Positions 1-10,053 of a stretch of 64,000 nucleotides of DNA are shown here, piece by piece. The translations under genes were made by a program, and so were the position numbers. The notes below the pieces were generated by a model. It was not told the origin of the DNA. It made no database searches and saw nothing but the letters and a program-made list of their open reading frames with translations. Each line of letters opens with the position of its first letter. Positions within the stretch are counted from its first letter, which is position 1. Source of the stretch: Candidatus Mycobacterium methanotrophicum (lineage in GTDB: Bacteria; Actinomycetota; Actinomycetes; Mycobacteriales; Mycobacteriaceae); the NCBI RefSeq assembly GCF_023515995.1, contig NZ_CP097320.1:2666001-2730000 (forward strand), in the 5' to 3' direction.

Positions 1-1
1 G

Positions 2-1270
2 TATCTGCCCGACGTGACGCCGGCACAGCGGCGCAAGCGAGTGCTGGCCCACGGGTTGCCGCGCCGGCCAGGGGTTTACCTATTCCGTGGGCCGGCTGGC
101 GAGGTGCTCTATGTCGGCACCGCAATTGACTTGCGGCGCAGGGTAAGTCAGTACTTCAACGGCTCGGATCAACGCAGCCGGATCAAGGAGATGGTCGCGC
201 TGGCGGCCACCGTCGAGCATGTCGAATGCGCCCACGGGCTAGAAGCCGGCGTCCGCGAGCTGCGGATGCTGGCCGCGCATGCCCCGCCCTACAACCGCCG
301 GTCGCGATTCCCGCACCGCTGGTGGTGGGTGGTGCTGAGCGACGAGGCCTTTCCCCGATTTTCGGCTACCCGAACGCCGCGCCACGGCCGCGCGGTCGGC
401 CCGTTTCGCTCTCGCACCGACGCCGCCGACACCGCCGCGCTGCTGGCGCGGTTCACCGGTGTGCGCACCTGCACCACGCGGCTGGCCCGTTCGGCGCTGC
501 ATGGACCGGCCTGCCCACAGCACGAGGTTTCGCCGTGTCCGGCTGCTCGCGATGTGACCGCAGATCAATACGCCGCGGCGGCCGAGCGCGCCGCGGCGGT
601 GATCGACGGGCTGGACAACACCGCGTTGGCCGTGGCCGTGCGCCAGGTCGCCGACCTTGCCGAGCACCAGCGTTATGAGAGCGCCGCCCGGCTGCGCGAT
701 CACACAGCCACAGCGGTCGAGGTGCTCTGGCGCGGCCAGCGGCTGGGCGCGCTGGCCGCGCTGCCGGAGTTGGTGGCCGCCGCCCCGGACGGCCCGGATG
801 GCAGTGGCGGCTGGCAGCTCGCGGTCATCCGGCACGGCCAGCTCGCCGCTGCGGGCACTGCCCGCCGCGGTGTGCCGCCGATGCCGGTCGTCGACGCCAT
901 CGCAGCGGGCGCGCAGGTGGTCCTGCCGCAGCCCGCCCCGCTGGGCGGCGCGCTGGTGGAGGAGACGGCGCTGATCGCGCGCTGGCTGACGGCGCCGGGG
1001 GTTCGCATCGTGCGGGTCACTCCCGGCGGCGACGATGCGCCGGGCTGGTGTTCGCCGTTGGGGTCGGCGGGGCCGTGGGCCGAGTGGGCCGCGTCGGCGC
1101 GCTCGGCGCGAGTAGCCGCCGAACAAGCCGTGACGAGCCGGGCTTCAGAGCTGCTGACCGAACCGCACCCATCGCGCGAGCCGCTGTTCGGCGGCGCCGC
1201 TGTCGATCGCGTCGGCGGCACGGCGCAGCCCGTCTTCCCACGCCGGCAGCCACTCGGCGTTGCTGGATAG
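2..1270 (+). CDS. GIY-YIG/UvrC-like nuclease, 3' part (Rv2191-like)
   Basis: The reading frame is open from the first bases of the window, so the 5' end lies outside; 422 residues are visible. A GIY-YIG nuclease core is seen near the start of the visible part (GVYLFRG, then LYVGTA, followed by arginines and YFNGS), as in the N-terminal half of UvrC. Further on, a segment resembling a UVR helical motif ([20 protein letters not shown]) follows. In M. tuberculosis the equivalent protein, Rv2191, carries a DEDD-type exonuclease domain before the GIY-YIG domain, and that part would lie upstream of this window. A role in DNA repair or nucleic-acid processing is inferred from family membership only. 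The last 126 bases overlap the 3' end of the convergent trpD gene. Confidence 0.85.
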   Translation, partial: YLPDVTPAQRRKRVLAHGLPRRPGVYLFRGPAGEVLYVGTAIDLRRRVSQYFNGSDQRSRIKEMVALAATVEHVECAHGLEAGVRELRMLAAHAPPYNRRSRFPHRWWWVVLSDEAFPRFSATRTPRHGRAVGPFRSRTDAADTAALLARFTGVRTCTTRLARSALHGPACPQHEVSPCPAARDVTADQYAAAAERAAAVIDGLDNTALAVAVRQVADLAEHQRYESAARLRDHTATAVEVLWRGQRLGALAALPELVAAAPDGPDGSGGWQLAVIRHGQLAAAGTARRGVPPMPVVDAIAAGAQVVLPQPAPLGGALVEETALIARWLTAPGVRIVRVTPGGDDAPGWCSPLGSAGPWAEWAASARSARVAAEQAVTSRASELLTEPHPSREPLFGGAAVDRVGGTAQPVFPRRQPLGVAG

Positions 1271-2233
1271 CCCGGCGTGGGCGACGATCGCACCCGCGGC
1301 GTTGAGCACGACGGCGTCGCGCACCGGGCCCTTCGCGCCGCCCAGCACCGAGCGTGCCTCTGCCGCGTTGGCCGTCGCGTCACCGCCGAGTAAGTCGTCC
1401 AGGTCGGCGCGGGCGAAGCCGAACCCGGCAGGATCGAATGTCAGCTTGTCCACGGTGCCGGCCTGTACCCGCCAGATCGTGCTGGTCGTGGTGGTGGTCA
1501 GCTCGTCGAGGCCGTCGTCGCCATGTACCACCAACACGCTGGACTGGCGCGCAGCGAACACGCCCGCCATCACTTCGGCCAGTTCGGCGAACGCACAGCC
1601 GATCAGCCCCGCTCGTGGCAGTCCCGGATTAGTCAGTGGCCCAAGCAAATTGAACACCGTCGGTACGCCGACTTCGCGCCGCACCACCGACGCGTGCCGG
1701 TACGACGGATGAAACTGCGGCGCGAAGCAGAACCCGATCCCGACTTCTGCGACGCTACGTGCGACGTCGTCGGCATCCAAGTCGATGCGTACCCCAAGTG
1801 CCTCGAGGGTGTCGGCACCGCCGGCCAGCGAGGATGCCGCCCGGTTGCCGTGCTTGACCACCGGCACTCCCGCCGCCGCCACCACGATCGCCGCCATCGT
1901 GGACAGGTTCACCGTGCTGACCCCGTCACCGCCCGTGCCGACCACATCGACGGTGTCGGTTCCGATCTGGTCGGTGGGCAGCCGGCGTGCGTGGGCAAGC
2001 ATCACGTCGGCCAGCTCGGTGACTTCCGCGGCAGTCGGAACTTTCATTTTCAGCGCCACCGCGAAGGCCGCAATCTGGGCCGTAGTCGCCGATCCGGTCA
2101 TGATCTGCTCCATGGCCCAGCTGGCCCCTCCGCGCGGCAGGTTCTGGCGCGCGGTCAAGGCCATGATGATCCGCGGCCACGACAGCGCCTCGTCCGGGGG
2201 CCGCGGGGACGACGCGGGTGCTGGCAGCGCCAC
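1145..2233 (-). CDS. trpD: anthranilate phosphoribosyltransferase
   Basis: TrpD transfers the phosphoribosyl group of PRPP to anthranilate, the second committed step of tryptophan synthesis in the cytosol. The family signatures are present: VGTGGDG (PRPP binding), KHGNRAASS and NLLGPLTNP (anthranilate tunnel). I chose the GTG at 2233, giving 362 residues beginning MALPAPASS, because it matches the start of the M. tuberculosis protein; an in-frame TTG at 2263 would add ten residues. The gene stands alone, away from other trp genes, as in M. tuberculosis. Its 3' end overlaps the convergent nuclease gene by 126 bases. Confidence 0.95.
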   Translation of the reverse strand: MALPAPASSPRPPDEALSWPRIIMALTARQNLPRGGASWAMEQIMTGSATTAQIAAFAVALKMKVPTAAEVTELADVMLAHARRLPTDQIGTDTVDVVGTGGDGVSTVNLSTMAAIVVAAAGVPVVKHGNRAASSLAGGADTLEALGVRIDLDADDVARSVAEVGIGFCFAPQFHPSYRHASVVRREVGVPTVFNLLGPLTNPGLPRAGLIGCAFAELAEVMAGVFAARQSSVLVVHGDDGLDELTTTTTSTIWRVQAGTVDKLTFDPAGFGFARADLDDLLGGDATANAAEARSVLGGAKGPVRDAVVLNAAGAIVAHAGLSSNAEWLPAWEDGLRRAADAIDSGAAEQRLARWVRFGQQL

Positions 2234-2313
2234 ATTGCAGATGGTCCCATCCCCGGTGGCCAATTGCCGCCCCGGGTGGAGATCGACAACTACAACGCGT
2301 CATACTTGCGGAT

Positions 2314-2925
2314 GTGACGAGTGCGGTAGGGACCTCGGGTACTGCAATCACGGCGCGCGTTCATTCGCTTAACCGCCCAAACATGGTCAGTGTCGGCACC
2401 ATAGTCTGGCTTTCCAGCGAATTGATGTTCTTTGCTGGGTTGTTCGCGATGTACTTCACGGCCCGGGCACAGGCCGGCGGCAACTGGCCGCCGCCGCCGA
2501 CCGAGTTGAACCTCTACCAAGCCGTCCCGGTCACCCTGGTGCTGATCGCCTCGTCGTTCACCTGCCAGATGGGGGTGTTCGCGGCCGAGCGCGGAGACGT
2601 ATTCGGGCTGCGCCGCTGGTATCTGCTCACGTTCGCGATGGGGTTGTTCTTCGTCTTGGGACAGGGCTACGAGTATCACCACCTGATCAGCCACGGAACC
2701 ACCATTCCCAGCAGCGCGTACGGCAGTGTTTTCTACCTGACCACGGGCTTTCACGGGCTGCACGTCATCGGCGGGCTGATCGCCTTCATCTTCCTGCTGG
2801 CCCGCACCACGTTGAGCAAGTTCACTCCGGCTCAGGCGACCGCGTCGATCGTCGTTTCCTACTACTGGCACTTCGTCGACATCGTGTGGATCGCCCTGTT
2901 CGCCACGATTTATTTCATCCGATGA
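2314..2925 (+). CDS. ctaE: cytochrome c oxidase subunit III
   Basis: CtaE is subunit III of the aa3-type cytochrome c oxidase that in actinobacteria forms a supercomplex with the bc1 complex. The 203-residue product has five hydrophobic segments and the typical FHGLHV and YYWHFVD motifs of subunit III. I start it at GTG 2314 (MTSAVGTSG), which gives the same length as the M. tuberculosis protein; the frame is open further upstream but without homology. It is the first gene of ctaE-qcrC-qcrA-qcrB, and the divergent trpD starts 80 bases upstream, so the promoter must lie in 2234-2313. Confidence 0.95.
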   Translation: MTSAVGTSGTAITARVHSLNRPNMVSVGTIVWLSSELMFFAGLFAMYFTARAQAGGNWPPPPTELNLYQAVPVTLVLIASSFTCQMGVFAAERGDVFGLRRWYLLTFAMGLFFVLGQGYEYHHLISHGTTIPSSAYGSVFYLTTGFHGLHVIGGLIAFIFLLARTTLSKFTPAQATASIVVSYYWHFVDIVWIALFATIYFIR

Positions 2926-2954
2926 GCAGCGCGCGCAACGACAGGAGTGCTCGG

Positions 2955-3791
2955 TTGAAGAGACTGGGGTTGACCCGATCGCTTAGCGACCGGGCGCGAC
3001 GTCGCCTGCGTCGCCGGTTGTCGGCCGGGCTGCTGCTGGTAGTAGCACTTTCGGCGGCCGGCGGGCTGGCCGCCATCTTGACCCCTAGCCCACAAGTGGC
3101 TGTCGCCGACGAGTCGTCCTCGGCGCTGCTGCGCACTGGCAAGCAGCTTTACGACATCTCGTGCGTGACGTGCCACGGCGCCAACCTGCAGGGCGTACCC
3201 GACCACGGGCCGAGCCTGATCGGTGTCGGCGAGGCGGCTGTCTACTTCCAGGTGTCCACCGGCCGGATGCCCGCCAGGCGCGGCGAGGCCCAGGCGGAAC
3301 GCCAAGAAGAGCCGATTTTCGACGAGGGGCAGATCGACGCGCTGGGCGCCTATGTGGAAGCCAACGGTGGCGGGCCCACCGTGTTGCGCAACCCCGACGG
3401 CAGTATCGCGATGGGATCGTTGCGCGGCAACGACATTGGCCGCGGCGGCGACCTGTTCCGGCTGAACTGCTCGTCGTGCCACAACTTCACCGGTAAGGGC
3501 GGTGCGCTCTCGTCGGGCAAGTACGCCCCCGACCTGGCGCCGGCCAACGAGCAGCAGATCTTCGACGCGATGCGGACCGGTCCGCAGAACATGCCGAAGT
3601 TCTCCGACCGTCAGCTCTCCTTGGACGCCAAGAAAGACATCATCGCCTACGTGAAAACGGTTAACGAGGAACGCAGTCCGGGCGGCAACGCCCTGGGCGG
3701 CTTCGGCCCCGCCCCCGAGGGCATGGTGATGTGGATCATCGGGATGGTGGCCGTCATCGGGGCGGCACTCTGGATTGGGGCACGATCGTGA
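2955..3791 (+). CDS. qcrC: cytochrome bc1 complex diheme cytochrome c subunit
   Basis: QcrC is the membrane-anchored diheme cytochrome c of the actinobacterial bc1 complex and passes electrons from the Rieske protein directly to the CuA centre of the oxidase. Two CxxCH heme sites are visible (CVTCH and CSSCH), with an N-terminal hydrophobic helix ([17 protein letters not shown]) and a second one at the C terminus ([17 protein letters not shown]). I chose the TTG at 2955 because AGGAG lies seven bases before it and the resulting 278 residues fit the family. An ATG at 2922 that overlaps the ctaE stop codon (ATGA) is an equally possible start and would add eleven residues. The stop overlaps the qcrA start (GTGA). 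Confidence 0.93.
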   Translation: MKRLGLTRSLSDRARRRLRRRLSAGLLLVVALSAAGGLAAILTPSPQVAVADESSSALLRTGKQLYDISCVTCHGANLQGVPDHGPSLIGVGEAAVYFQVSTGRMPARRGEAQAERQEEPIFDEGQIDALGAYVEANGGGPTVLRNPDGSIAMGSLRGNDIGRGGDLFRLNCSSCHNFTGKGGALSSGKYAPDLAPANEQQIFDAMRTGPQNMPKFSDRQLSLDAKKDIIAYVKTVNEERSPGGNALGGFGPAPEGMVMWIIGMVAVIGAALWIGARS

Positions 3792-5008
3792 CCTATCACG
3801 ACGACAGCGGCAAAGGCACCGACACGCCGGGTCAGAAAGGCGCTCCGGGGCAACCCACCGACGCCGAACTGAACACCATGTCGCGCGAGGAACTGGTGGA
3901 TCTCGGCGGCCGCCTCGATGGTGTGGAAACCGTCTTCAAGGAACCGCGCTGGCCGGTAGCCGACACCAAAGCCGAGAAACGCGCCGAACGCCTGGTGGCG
4001 ACCTGGCTTTTGCTGGGCGGACTCTTCGGGTTCGCCCTGCTGTTGGTTTTCTTGTTCTGGCCATGGGAGTACAAGCCACTCGGATCCCACGGTAGCTTCG
4101 TGTACTCGCTGACCACCCCGCTCTACGGCCTGACCTTCGGAATGTCCGTGCTGTGCATCGCCGTCGGGGCGGTGCTGTTTCAGAAAAAGTTCATCCCCGA
4201 AGAGGTTTCGATTCAGGAGCGCCACGACGGCGGGGGCTCGGGGTCCCCGGAAATTCACCGCAAGACGGTGGTTGCCAACCTGACCGACGCTTTCGAGACT
4301 TCGACGCTGCGTCGTCGCAAGTTGATCGGCCTGTCGCTGGGCGTCGGACTGGGCACATTCGGCCTGGGCACTCTGGTGGCATTTGTCGGCGGGCTTATCA
4401 AAAACCCTTGGAAGCCGGTGGTGCCGACCGCCTACGGCAAGGAAGCGGTGCTGTGGACGACGGGTTGGACGCCACGCTATCCGGGCGAGACGGTCTACCT
4501 AGCCCGGACAACCGGCGAACACCTGGGAGCACCGTTCATCAAGATGCGTCCCGAAGACATCGACGCCGGCGGCATGGAGACCGTCTTCCCGTGGCGCGAA
4601 TCCGACGGCGATGGCACCACGCCGGAATCACACCAGAAGCTGACAGAAATCATGACCGGTGTCCGCAACCCGGTGATGCTGATCCGCATCAAGCCCAGCG
4701 ACATGTCGCGGGTGGTCAAGCGTAAGGGCCAAGAGAGCTTCAACTTCGGCGAGCTCTTCGCATACACGAAGGTCTGCTCGCATTTGGGTTGTCCCTCATC
4801 GCTGTACGAGCAGCAGTCCTACCGGATCCTGTGCCCTTGCCACCAGTCTCAGTTCGACGCGTTGTATTACGCCAAGCCAATTTTCGGTCCGGCCGCGCGT
4901 GCGTTGGCACAGTTGCCGATCACGATCGACGCCGACGGGTATCTCGTCGCCAACGGCAATTTCATCGAGCCTGTCGGACCGGCATTCTGGGAGCGCACAA
5001 CATCATGA
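3788..5008 (+). CDS. qcrA: cytochrome bc1 complex Rieske iron-sulfur subunit
   Basis: QcrA carries the [2Fe-2S] Rieske cluster of the bc1 complex and accepts the first electron from menaquinol. The two cluster-binding boxes are intact: CSHLGC and CPCHQSQ, about 15 residues apart near residue 330-350. Three hydrophobic segments precede the soluble domain, as in other actinobacterial QcrA proteins, which have more membrane helices than mitochondrial Rieske proteins. The GTG start at 3788 overlaps the qcrC stop and gives 406 residues. The stop overlaps the qcrB ATG, indicating translational coupling through the operon. The first 40 or so residues are hydrophilic and poorly conserved. Confidence 0.96.
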   Translation: MTYHDDSGKGTDTPGQKGAPGQPTDAELNTMSREELVDLGGRLDGVETVFKEPRWPVADTKAEKRAERLVATWLLLGGLFGFALLLVFLFWPWEYKPLGSHGSFVYSLTTPLYGLTFGMSVLCIAVGAVLFQKKFIPEEVSIQERHDGGGSGSPEIHRKTVVANLTDAFETSTLRRRKLIGLSLGVGLGTFGLGTLVAFVGGLIKNPWKPVVPTAYGKEAVLWTTGWTPRYPGETVYLARTTGEHLGAPFIKMRPEDIDAGGMETVFPWRESDGDGTTPESHQKLTEIMTGVRNPVMLIRIKPSDMSRVVKRKGQESFNFGELFAYTKVCSHLGCPSSLYEQQSYRILCPCHQSQFDALYYAKPIFGPAARALAQLPITIDADGYLVANGNFIEPVGPAFWERTTS

Positions 5009-6705
5009 GCCCGAAACTGAAGCCCGCGAACATCGGCGACGTGCTGGCCCGTCAAGGCGAGGACGTCGATGCCCGCTATCACCCGTCGGCTGCGGTGCGC
5101 CGCCAGCTCAACAAGGTCTTTCCGACGCACTGGTCGTTCCTGCTCGGTGAGATCGCGCTGTACAGCTTCATCGTGCTGCTGCTGACCGGTGTCTACCTGA
5201 CGCTGTTCTTCGACCCCTCCATGCAAGACGTCACCTACAACGGTGTCTATCAGCCGCTGCGCGGTGTGGAAATGTCGAAGGCGTACGCGTCAACGCTCGA
5301 CATCAGCTTCGAGGTGCGCGGCGGGCTGTTCGTCCGCCAGGTGCACCACTGGGCCGCATTGATGTTCGCCGCCGCGATCATGGTGCACCTGGCCCGGATC
5401 TTCTTCACCGGCGCGTTCCGCCGGCCCCGCGAAGCCAACTGGGTGATCGGCTCGCTGCTGCTGATCCTCGCGATGTTCGAGGGCTTCTTCGGCTACTCAT
5501 TGCCCGACGACCTGTTGTCCGGCATCGGGATACGCGCGTCGCTGTCGTCGATCACGCTGGGAATGCCGGTGATCGGAACCTGGCTGCACTGGGCGGTGTT
5601 CGGCGGCGACTTCCCTTGCGGCGGCGTTGGCGACAACTGCGTCGCGGCGGGCTACATCATCCCGCGGCTGTACTCCCTGCACATCCTGCTGCTTCCGGGC
5701 ATCATCCTGGCGCTGATCGGGCTGCATCTGGCTTTCGTCTGGTTTCAGAAGCACACCCAGTTCCCCGGGCCTGGGCGCACCGAGCAGAATGTCGTCGGCG
5801 TGCGGGTGATGCCGGTGTTCGCGCTCAAGTCCGGTGCCTTCTTCGCGCTGTGCACCGGGATTCTCGGCTTGATGGGCGGTCTGCTGCAGATCAACCCCAT
5901 CTGGAACCTAGGCCCTTACAAGCCGTCTCAAGTCTCGGCGGGTTCGCAGCCGGACTTCTACATGATGTGGACCGAGGGCCTGGCCCGTATCTGGCCGGCG
6001 TGGGAGTTCTACCCCGGGCATCACACGATTCCCGCGCCGGTCTGGGTCGCTGTGATCATGGGCCTGGTGTTCATCCTGCTGATCGTCTACCCGTTCCTGG
6101 AGAAGCGGTTCACCGGCGACTATGCCGACCCGCAAGCCCACCACAATCTGCTGCAGCGCCCGCGTGATGTGCCGGTGCGCACCGCGATCGGCGCCATGGC
6201 CATCGCCTTCTACATGGTGCTCACGCTGAGCGCGATGAACGACATCATCGCGTTGAAATTCCATATCTCGCTGAACGCGACGACCTGGATCGGGCGCATC
6301 GGCATGGTCGTATTGCCACCGATCGTCTACTTCTTCGCCTACCGATGGGCCGTCGGCCTGCAGCGCAGCGACCGTGCGGCGCTCGAGCACGGCATCGAAA
6401 CCGGCATCATCAAACGCTTGCCGCACGGCGCCTACATCGAGCTGCACCAGCCGCTCGGCCCCGTCGACGACCACGGCCATCCGTTGCCGCTGGAGTACCA
6501 GGGCGCCCCGGTGCCCACCAAGGTCAACCGGCTCGGCTTGGCCGGCTCGCCGGGCTCCGGCAGCTTCCTGTACGCCGACCCCGTGTCCGAAGACGCCGCG
6601 CTCTCCGAAGCAAGCCACGCCGCCGAACAACGCGCCCTCACCGCACTGCGGGAGCACCAGGACGGCAGCGGGGCGTCCAGTGGCTCACCGAACGGCCAGA
6701 ACTAG
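5005..6705 (+). CDS. qcrB: cytochrome bc1 complex cytochrome b subunit
   Basis: QcrB is the menaquinol-oxidising cytochrome b subunit in the cytoplasmic membrane and, by established knowledge of the M. tuberculosis protein, the target of the drug telacebec (Q203). The 566-residue protein starts with an ATG overlapping the qcrA stop codon (ATGA). Heme-ligating histidines sit in two helices ([11 protein letters not shown] / IMVHLAR and the helices around [10 protein letters not shown] and IGLHLAF). A long hydrophilic C-terminal tail of roughly 120 residues follows the last helix ([11 protein letters not shown]), as in other mycobacteria. It closes the ctaE-qcrCAB operon. Confidence 0.96.
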   Translation: MSPKLKPANIGDVLARQGEDVDARYHPSAAVRRQLNKVFPTHWSFLLGEIALYSFIVLLLTGVYLTLFFDPSMQDVTYNGVYQPLRGVEMSKAYASTLDISFEVRGGLFVRQVHHWAALMFAAAIMVHLARIFFTGAFRRPREANWVIGSLLLILAMFEGFFGYSLPDDLLSGIGIRASLSSITLGMPVIGTWLHWAVFGGDFPCGGVGDNCVAAGYIIPRLYSLHILLLPGIILALIGLHLAFVWFQKHTQFPGPGRTEQNVVGVRVMPVFALKSGAFFALCTGILGLMGGLLQINPIWNLGPYKPSQVSAGSQPDFYMMWTEGLARIWPAWEFYPGHHTIPAPVWVAVIMGLVFILLIVYPFLEKRFTGDYADPQAHHNLLQRPRDVPVRTAIGAMAIAFYMVLTLSAMNDIIALKFHISLNATTWIGRIGMVVLPPIVYFFAYRWAVGLQRSDRAALEHGIETGIIKRLPHGAYIELHQPLGPVDDHGHPLPLEYQGAPVPTKVNRLGLAGSPGSGSFLYADPVSEDAALSEASHAAEQRALTALREHQDGSGASSGSPNGQN

Positions 6706-6712
6706 CGAGATC

Positions 6713-7348
6713 TCACCCGGCCAATGTGCGGCGCAGCTGCCGCACCTGGCGCCACGGAACTAGCGGCATGACCAGCGTGACGACTCCGGCGATCCCGTAG
6801 CTGGTCCACGAGAAGGCCTCGTGACCAATCGCCATCAGGTAGGTCGCGGCCGCGACCGCGAGCAGGGCGGCCCCCATCGTGCCCATCAATGCGGCGGTGC
6901 CGCGCAACCAGATCCGGTCCACCGTCGCCTCCGGCAATGCCGCCCGTAACGGGGTCAATCGCTCGGTACGGCCCGGCGGGGTGATGGTCCGCGTCGGAGC
7001 AGTCCCGGACCGAATCGGCTGTCCACTCACGGTGCGTGTCGGCGTCCCGGCCGATCGCGCAACCGGCCCGTCCCGAGTGACGCGCCGGGCGCGCAACAGC
7101 ATCGGGATCGCCGCCAGGATGACCAGCGCAGAAATGACGATGATGGCGTAGAGCACGGACGACGAGTGTGGATTCCCCTTGGCGTCGTGGAAGCCGCGCC
7201 CGAGGTCCATCAGCGCCACGGTGGCCGCGACGCTCATCCCCACCAGTGCCAGCCAGACGGCGGCGCAGACCCCGACCAGGATGCGATCGCCGGTAACCGG
7301 CGCAACCCTGCTCCACGGACCCCATCCTGCGGGGTACCTGTCGGCCAT
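6713..7348 (-). CDS. membrane protein of the DUF2561 family (Rv2197c-like)
   Basis: This 211-residue protein corresponds in position and sequence to Rv2197c of M. tuberculosis, a conserved membrane protein of unknown function. Two pairs of hydrophobic segments are visible: residues about 23-48 (ILVGVCAAVWLALVGMSVAA) and 66-86, then after a hydrophilic Thr/Arg-rich linker, about 150-175 and 180-197. Its ATG overlaps the mmpS3 stop codon by one base (TAATG), so the two genes are very likely co-translated. It is convergent with qcrB, with only seven bases between the stop codons. No function can be assigned from the sequence. Confidence 0.85.
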   Translation of the reverse strand: MADRYPAGWGPWSRVAPVTGDRILVGVCAAVWLALVGMSVAATVALMDLGRGFHDAKGNPHSSSVLYAIIVISALVILAAIPMLLRARRVTRDGPVARSAGTPTRTVSGQPIRSGTAPTRTITPPGRTERLTPLRAALPEATVDRIWLRGTAALMGTMGAALLAVAAATYLMAIGHEAFSWTSYGIAGVVTLVMPLVPWRQVRQLRRTLAG

Positions 7349-8232
7349 TAGCAGCTCGCCTGCGGTTGGTTGTTCTCGTTCGACGACAACACCGTTCCGT
7401 CACTGGCGGTGATCTTGCAGTTAAGCTTGCTCAGCCGCAGCAAACTCGTCGCCTCTATCGAACCGACGTCGGACTGCGATATCGGGGTGAGCGTGATCGT
7501 CCACGGGATGTAGACGTTGGGCAGGGTCCGTCGCATTCCGGAGGCATCTGTGTAGGTGATCGTGATCTGATCGAACGGCGCTTTGGTGCCGGTCACTGAG
7601 TACGTGTACTGCCGAGGCGCGGCAGGGGTGGACGGGGCCGGCGGCGCCGGTGCCGGCGCTGGAGCGGGGGCCGGTGCCGGCGCTGGTGCCGGTACGGGTG
7701 CAGGCGGCGCTTCGGCCGGCGGCGGTGGCGGCGGCGCCTCGCTGCTCGGCGGTGGCGGTGGCGGCGCCTCGCTGGTCGGCGGTGAAGGCGGCGCAGGCGG
7801 GGGCGTTGTGACGATGATCTGGTCCTGCATCGGCGGTGTCGACGTGGGCGTGATGCCGGGCGTCGCCAGCTTGTTGGTGTCGGTGCGAGCGAATAGCAGC
7901 GATACCGACGCCACCAGGGCGATCGCTGCGACAATCGCGGCGATGCCGACAACCCACGGCCAACGTGGCGACGTGGCTTGTTCGTCGGCTGGCTCGTCGT
8001 AGCTCTCGTAGTCGTAGAGATCCAAGTCGACTGGCACGTACGGGCCGCTGGTCACATGTTCGGCCTCCGGAGCCGAGTAAGCCTGGGAGTAGGTATCCGT
8101 CTGCGCCGTCTCGTTGCGCTCTTCGGCCCTCTCCCCCGTCAACTCTTTACCGAATTCGCTGTCGCCTTGCCTGGGCTCGGCGACGGAGTCCAGTTGGTCG
8201 GACTCCGGTCCTGGTGGATTCGGCCCGCTCAT
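7348..8232 (-). CDS. mmpS3: MmpS-family membrane protein
   Basis: The product (294 residues) is the MmpS3 orthologue. An acidic N-terminal cytosolic part of about 90 residues is followed by one membrane helix ([20 protein letters not shown]) and then a long Pro/Ala-rich stretch (about residues 140-205, built of PPPP and PAPA runs). The C-terminal domain starts at YTYSVTG and ends in two cysteines (LNCKI and the final QASC), matching the soluble MmpS fold. MmpS proteins usually accompany MmpL transporters, but no mmpL gene is next to this one, as in M. tuberculosis. The 194 bases upstream, to the ctaF stop, show no feature I recognise. Confidence 0.9.
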   Translation of the reverse strand: MSGPNPPGPESDQLDSVAEPRQGDSEFGKELTGERAEERNETAQTDTYSQAYSAPEAEHVTSGPYVPVDLDLYDYESYDEPADEQATSPRWPWVVGIAAIVAAIALVASVSLLFARTDTNKLATPGITPTSTPPMQDQIIVTTPPPAPPSPPTSEAPPPPPPSSEAPPPPPPAEAPPAPVPAPAPAPAPAPAPAPAPPAPSTPAAPRQYTYSVTGTKAPFDQITITYTDASGMRRTLPNVYIPWTITLTPISQSDVGSIEATSLLRLSKLNCKITASDGTVLSSNENNQPQASC

Positions 8233-8426
8233 GCCTGCCTGTCCTGTTCGACTACTTCACCGGCACGCACGGCACTAAGGCTGTGGCTGAACGCGCGCTC
8301 CGGACGTTTCTCAGTGTGCCTGGCGAAACCCTACCCAACCGGTCCCTGGACAGCCTTCTCGGTGAAGGGGTCACGGACGAAGTGATGCCCTGATTGTGAC
8401 CTTGGCCGAACCTCGCCGGTGGGTGA

Positions 8427-8846
8427 CTAATGCTTTTCGGGCCCGAGGTAGTACTCGAAGACCAGTCCGGCCACCGAACTCAGCACAAAAACCACCCCGG
8501 CGACGATCAACCACGGCAACCACAAGGCGATGCCGACGGCAGCTACCGAACCCGACAGCGCGACGAGAACCGGCCACCAGCTGTGCGGGCTGAAAAAGCC
8601 CAGTTCCCCTGCGCCGTCGCTGATCTCAGCGCCCTCATAGTCCTCCGGGCGGGTGTCGAGCCGACGAGCCACGAACCGGAAGAACGTCGCCACGATCAGC
8701 GCCATCCCACCGGTCAGCGCGAGCGCCGTCGTGCCGGCCCACTCGATTCCGCCGGTGCCGAACAAGCTGGTCAGTATGCCGTAGAGCACCGCGCAGAAGA
8801 CGAAGAACGCGGCCACGAATTCGAACAGCCTGGCTTCGATATGCAT
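8427..8846 (-). CDS. ctaF: cytochrome c oxidase subunit IV (Rv2199c-like)
   Basis: CtaF is the small actinobacterial subunit IV of the aa3 oxidase. The 139-residue protein starting [10 protein letters not shown] matches Rv2199c in length and sequence. It has four hydrophobic segments arranged as two pairs around a conserved hydrophilic loop ([18 protein letters not shown]). I chose the ATG at 8846; an open frame continues upstream only because it runs antisense through the 3' end of ctaC. The gene starts seven bases after the ctaC stop, so the pair forms an operon. Confidence 0.93.
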   Translation of the reverse strand: MHIEARLFEFVAAFFVFCAVLYGILTSLFGTGGIEWAGTTALALTGGMALIVATFFRFVARRLDTRPEDYEGAEISDGAGELGFFSPHSWWPVLVALSGSVAAVGIALWLPWLIVAGVVFVLSSVAGLVFEYYLGPEKH

Positions 8847-8853
8847 CGGCTTC

Positions 8854-9930
8854 CTACTTACTCGCTTGGGGCGCGCGCTCGCCCCGGCGGGCATCGAACG
8901 GGTGCGTGGTGACCGCGACCGGCGATTGGGCGATCGCCTGTAAGGCCTGGGCATTGTTCTTACCGGCGATCCGCTGCTGCAGGTAGGCCTTGAAGTCGTT
9001 GGGCTGCACCACCCGGACCTCGAAGTTCATCATCGAGTGATAAGTGCCACACATTTCGGCGCAGCGGCCGACAAACGCACCGGTCTTGGTGATCTCGGCA
9101 ACCTGGAAGACGTTGACCGAATGATTTTCGTGCGGATAGGGCATCACGTCGCGTTTGAAAAGGAACTCGGGCACCCAAAAAGAGTGGACGACGTCGGCCG
9201 AAGCCAGCTGGAACTCGATTCGCTTGCCCACCGGCAGCACCAATACCGGGATCTCGGAGCTGGTGCCCAGCGTCTCGACCTTGTCGTAGTTCAGATAGCT
9301 GCGGTCTGCGATGCCGATTCCGTGGTCGGGACCGGGAAGCTGTTCGCCCTGCTTGTTCCGGGCTTCCGACTTGGCGGCTACCGCCGCTTTACGGGCCGGG
9401 TCGGCGCCGTCGTATTTGAACGTGCCGTCCTTGAAATCAATCTTCTGGTAGCCGAACTTCCAGTTCCACTGGAAGGGCGTGACATCGACGACGACCTCTG
9501 GGTCAGAAGCCAGGTGCAGCATCTTCTCCTGCACCACCACAGTGAAGTAGAACAGCACCGAGATGATCAGGAACGGTGTGACGGTCAGCGCTAACTCGAG
9601 CGGCATGTTATAGCCGAACTGGCGGGGCAACTCGGTGTCGGTGGCCTTGTGGCGGTGAAACGCGCTGGACCAGAAGATCAGGCCCCAGACGATGACGCCG
9701 ACCACCAGGGAGGCGATCACCGCGCCGATCCACAGCTGCCGGTTGAAGTCGGCCTCCGGGGTAATGCCCCTCGGCCAGCCCATGCCCAAAGCCTCCGACC
9801 AACTGCACCCGCTGAGCGCGACCGCGAGCATGCCAAGCACGCCGGCCAGCACCGCCAGCCGAAGCCGCCGGGAGACTGCGGAGCGGCTCTTTAACGAGCC
9901 CTGCGAACGGCCTGGTCCGCGAGGTGTCAC
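8854..9930 (-). CDS. ctaC: cytochrome c oxidase subunit II
   Basis: CtaC carries the CuA centre that receives electrons from QcrC. The 358-residue product begins with a basic stretch and a signal peptide ending in a lipobox (VALSGC), so it should be a lipoprotein. Two membrane helices follow ([20 protein letters not shown] and a second ending [12 protein letters not shown]). The C-terminal cupredoxin domain has the complete CuA site, [12 protein letters not shown], plus the upstream histidine in [11 protein letters not shown] chose the GTG at 9930 (MTPRG, as in M. tuberculosis). The region 9931-10053 separates it from the divergent asnB and must hold both promoters. Confidence 0.96.
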   Translation of the reverse strand: MTPRGPGRSQGSLKSRSAVSRRLRLAVLAGVLGMLAVALSGCSWSEALGMGWPRGITPEADFNRQLWIGAVIASLVVGVIVWGLIFWSSAFHRHKATDTELPRQFGYNMPLELALTVTPFLIISVLFYFTVVVQEKMLHLASDPEVVVDVTPFQWNWKFGYQKIDFKDGTFKYDGADPARKAAVAAKSEARNKQGEQLPGPDHGIGIADRSYLNYDKVETLGTSSEIPVLVLPVGKRIEFQLASADVVHSFWVPEFLFKRDVMPYPHENHSVNVFQVAEITKTGAFVGRCAEMCGTYHSMMNFEVRVVQPNDFKAYLQQRIAGKNNAQALQAIAQSPVAVTTHPFDARRGERAPQASK

Positions 9931-10040
9931 CGTGGCGCCTCCTGAATCACAAGCTGAATCGACAGAAAGTCGAATACTACGCAGCGTAAACCACGCGGTG
10001 TTGCGACGCCGTGGCGGAGTCCCCCGGCCTGTCATTGCGG

Positions 10041-10053
10041 CATACTGGGCGCG
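10041..10053 (+). promoter_or_regulatory. candidate -10 box for leaderless asnB mRNA
   Basis: The hexamer CATACT lies at 10041-10046 and the asnB ATG follows seven bases later at 10054. No Shine-Dalgarno sequence is visible between them. This spacing places the predicted transcription start on the initiator codon, the arrangement of leaderless mycobacterial genes. The assignment is by eye only. Confidence 0.4.

Noticed and set aside
7620..7780. Tandem GGTGCCGGC-like repeats as a VNTR or CRISPR-like array
   Set aside because: They encode the Pro/Ala-rich linker of MmpS3 in a continuous frame; there are no spacers.
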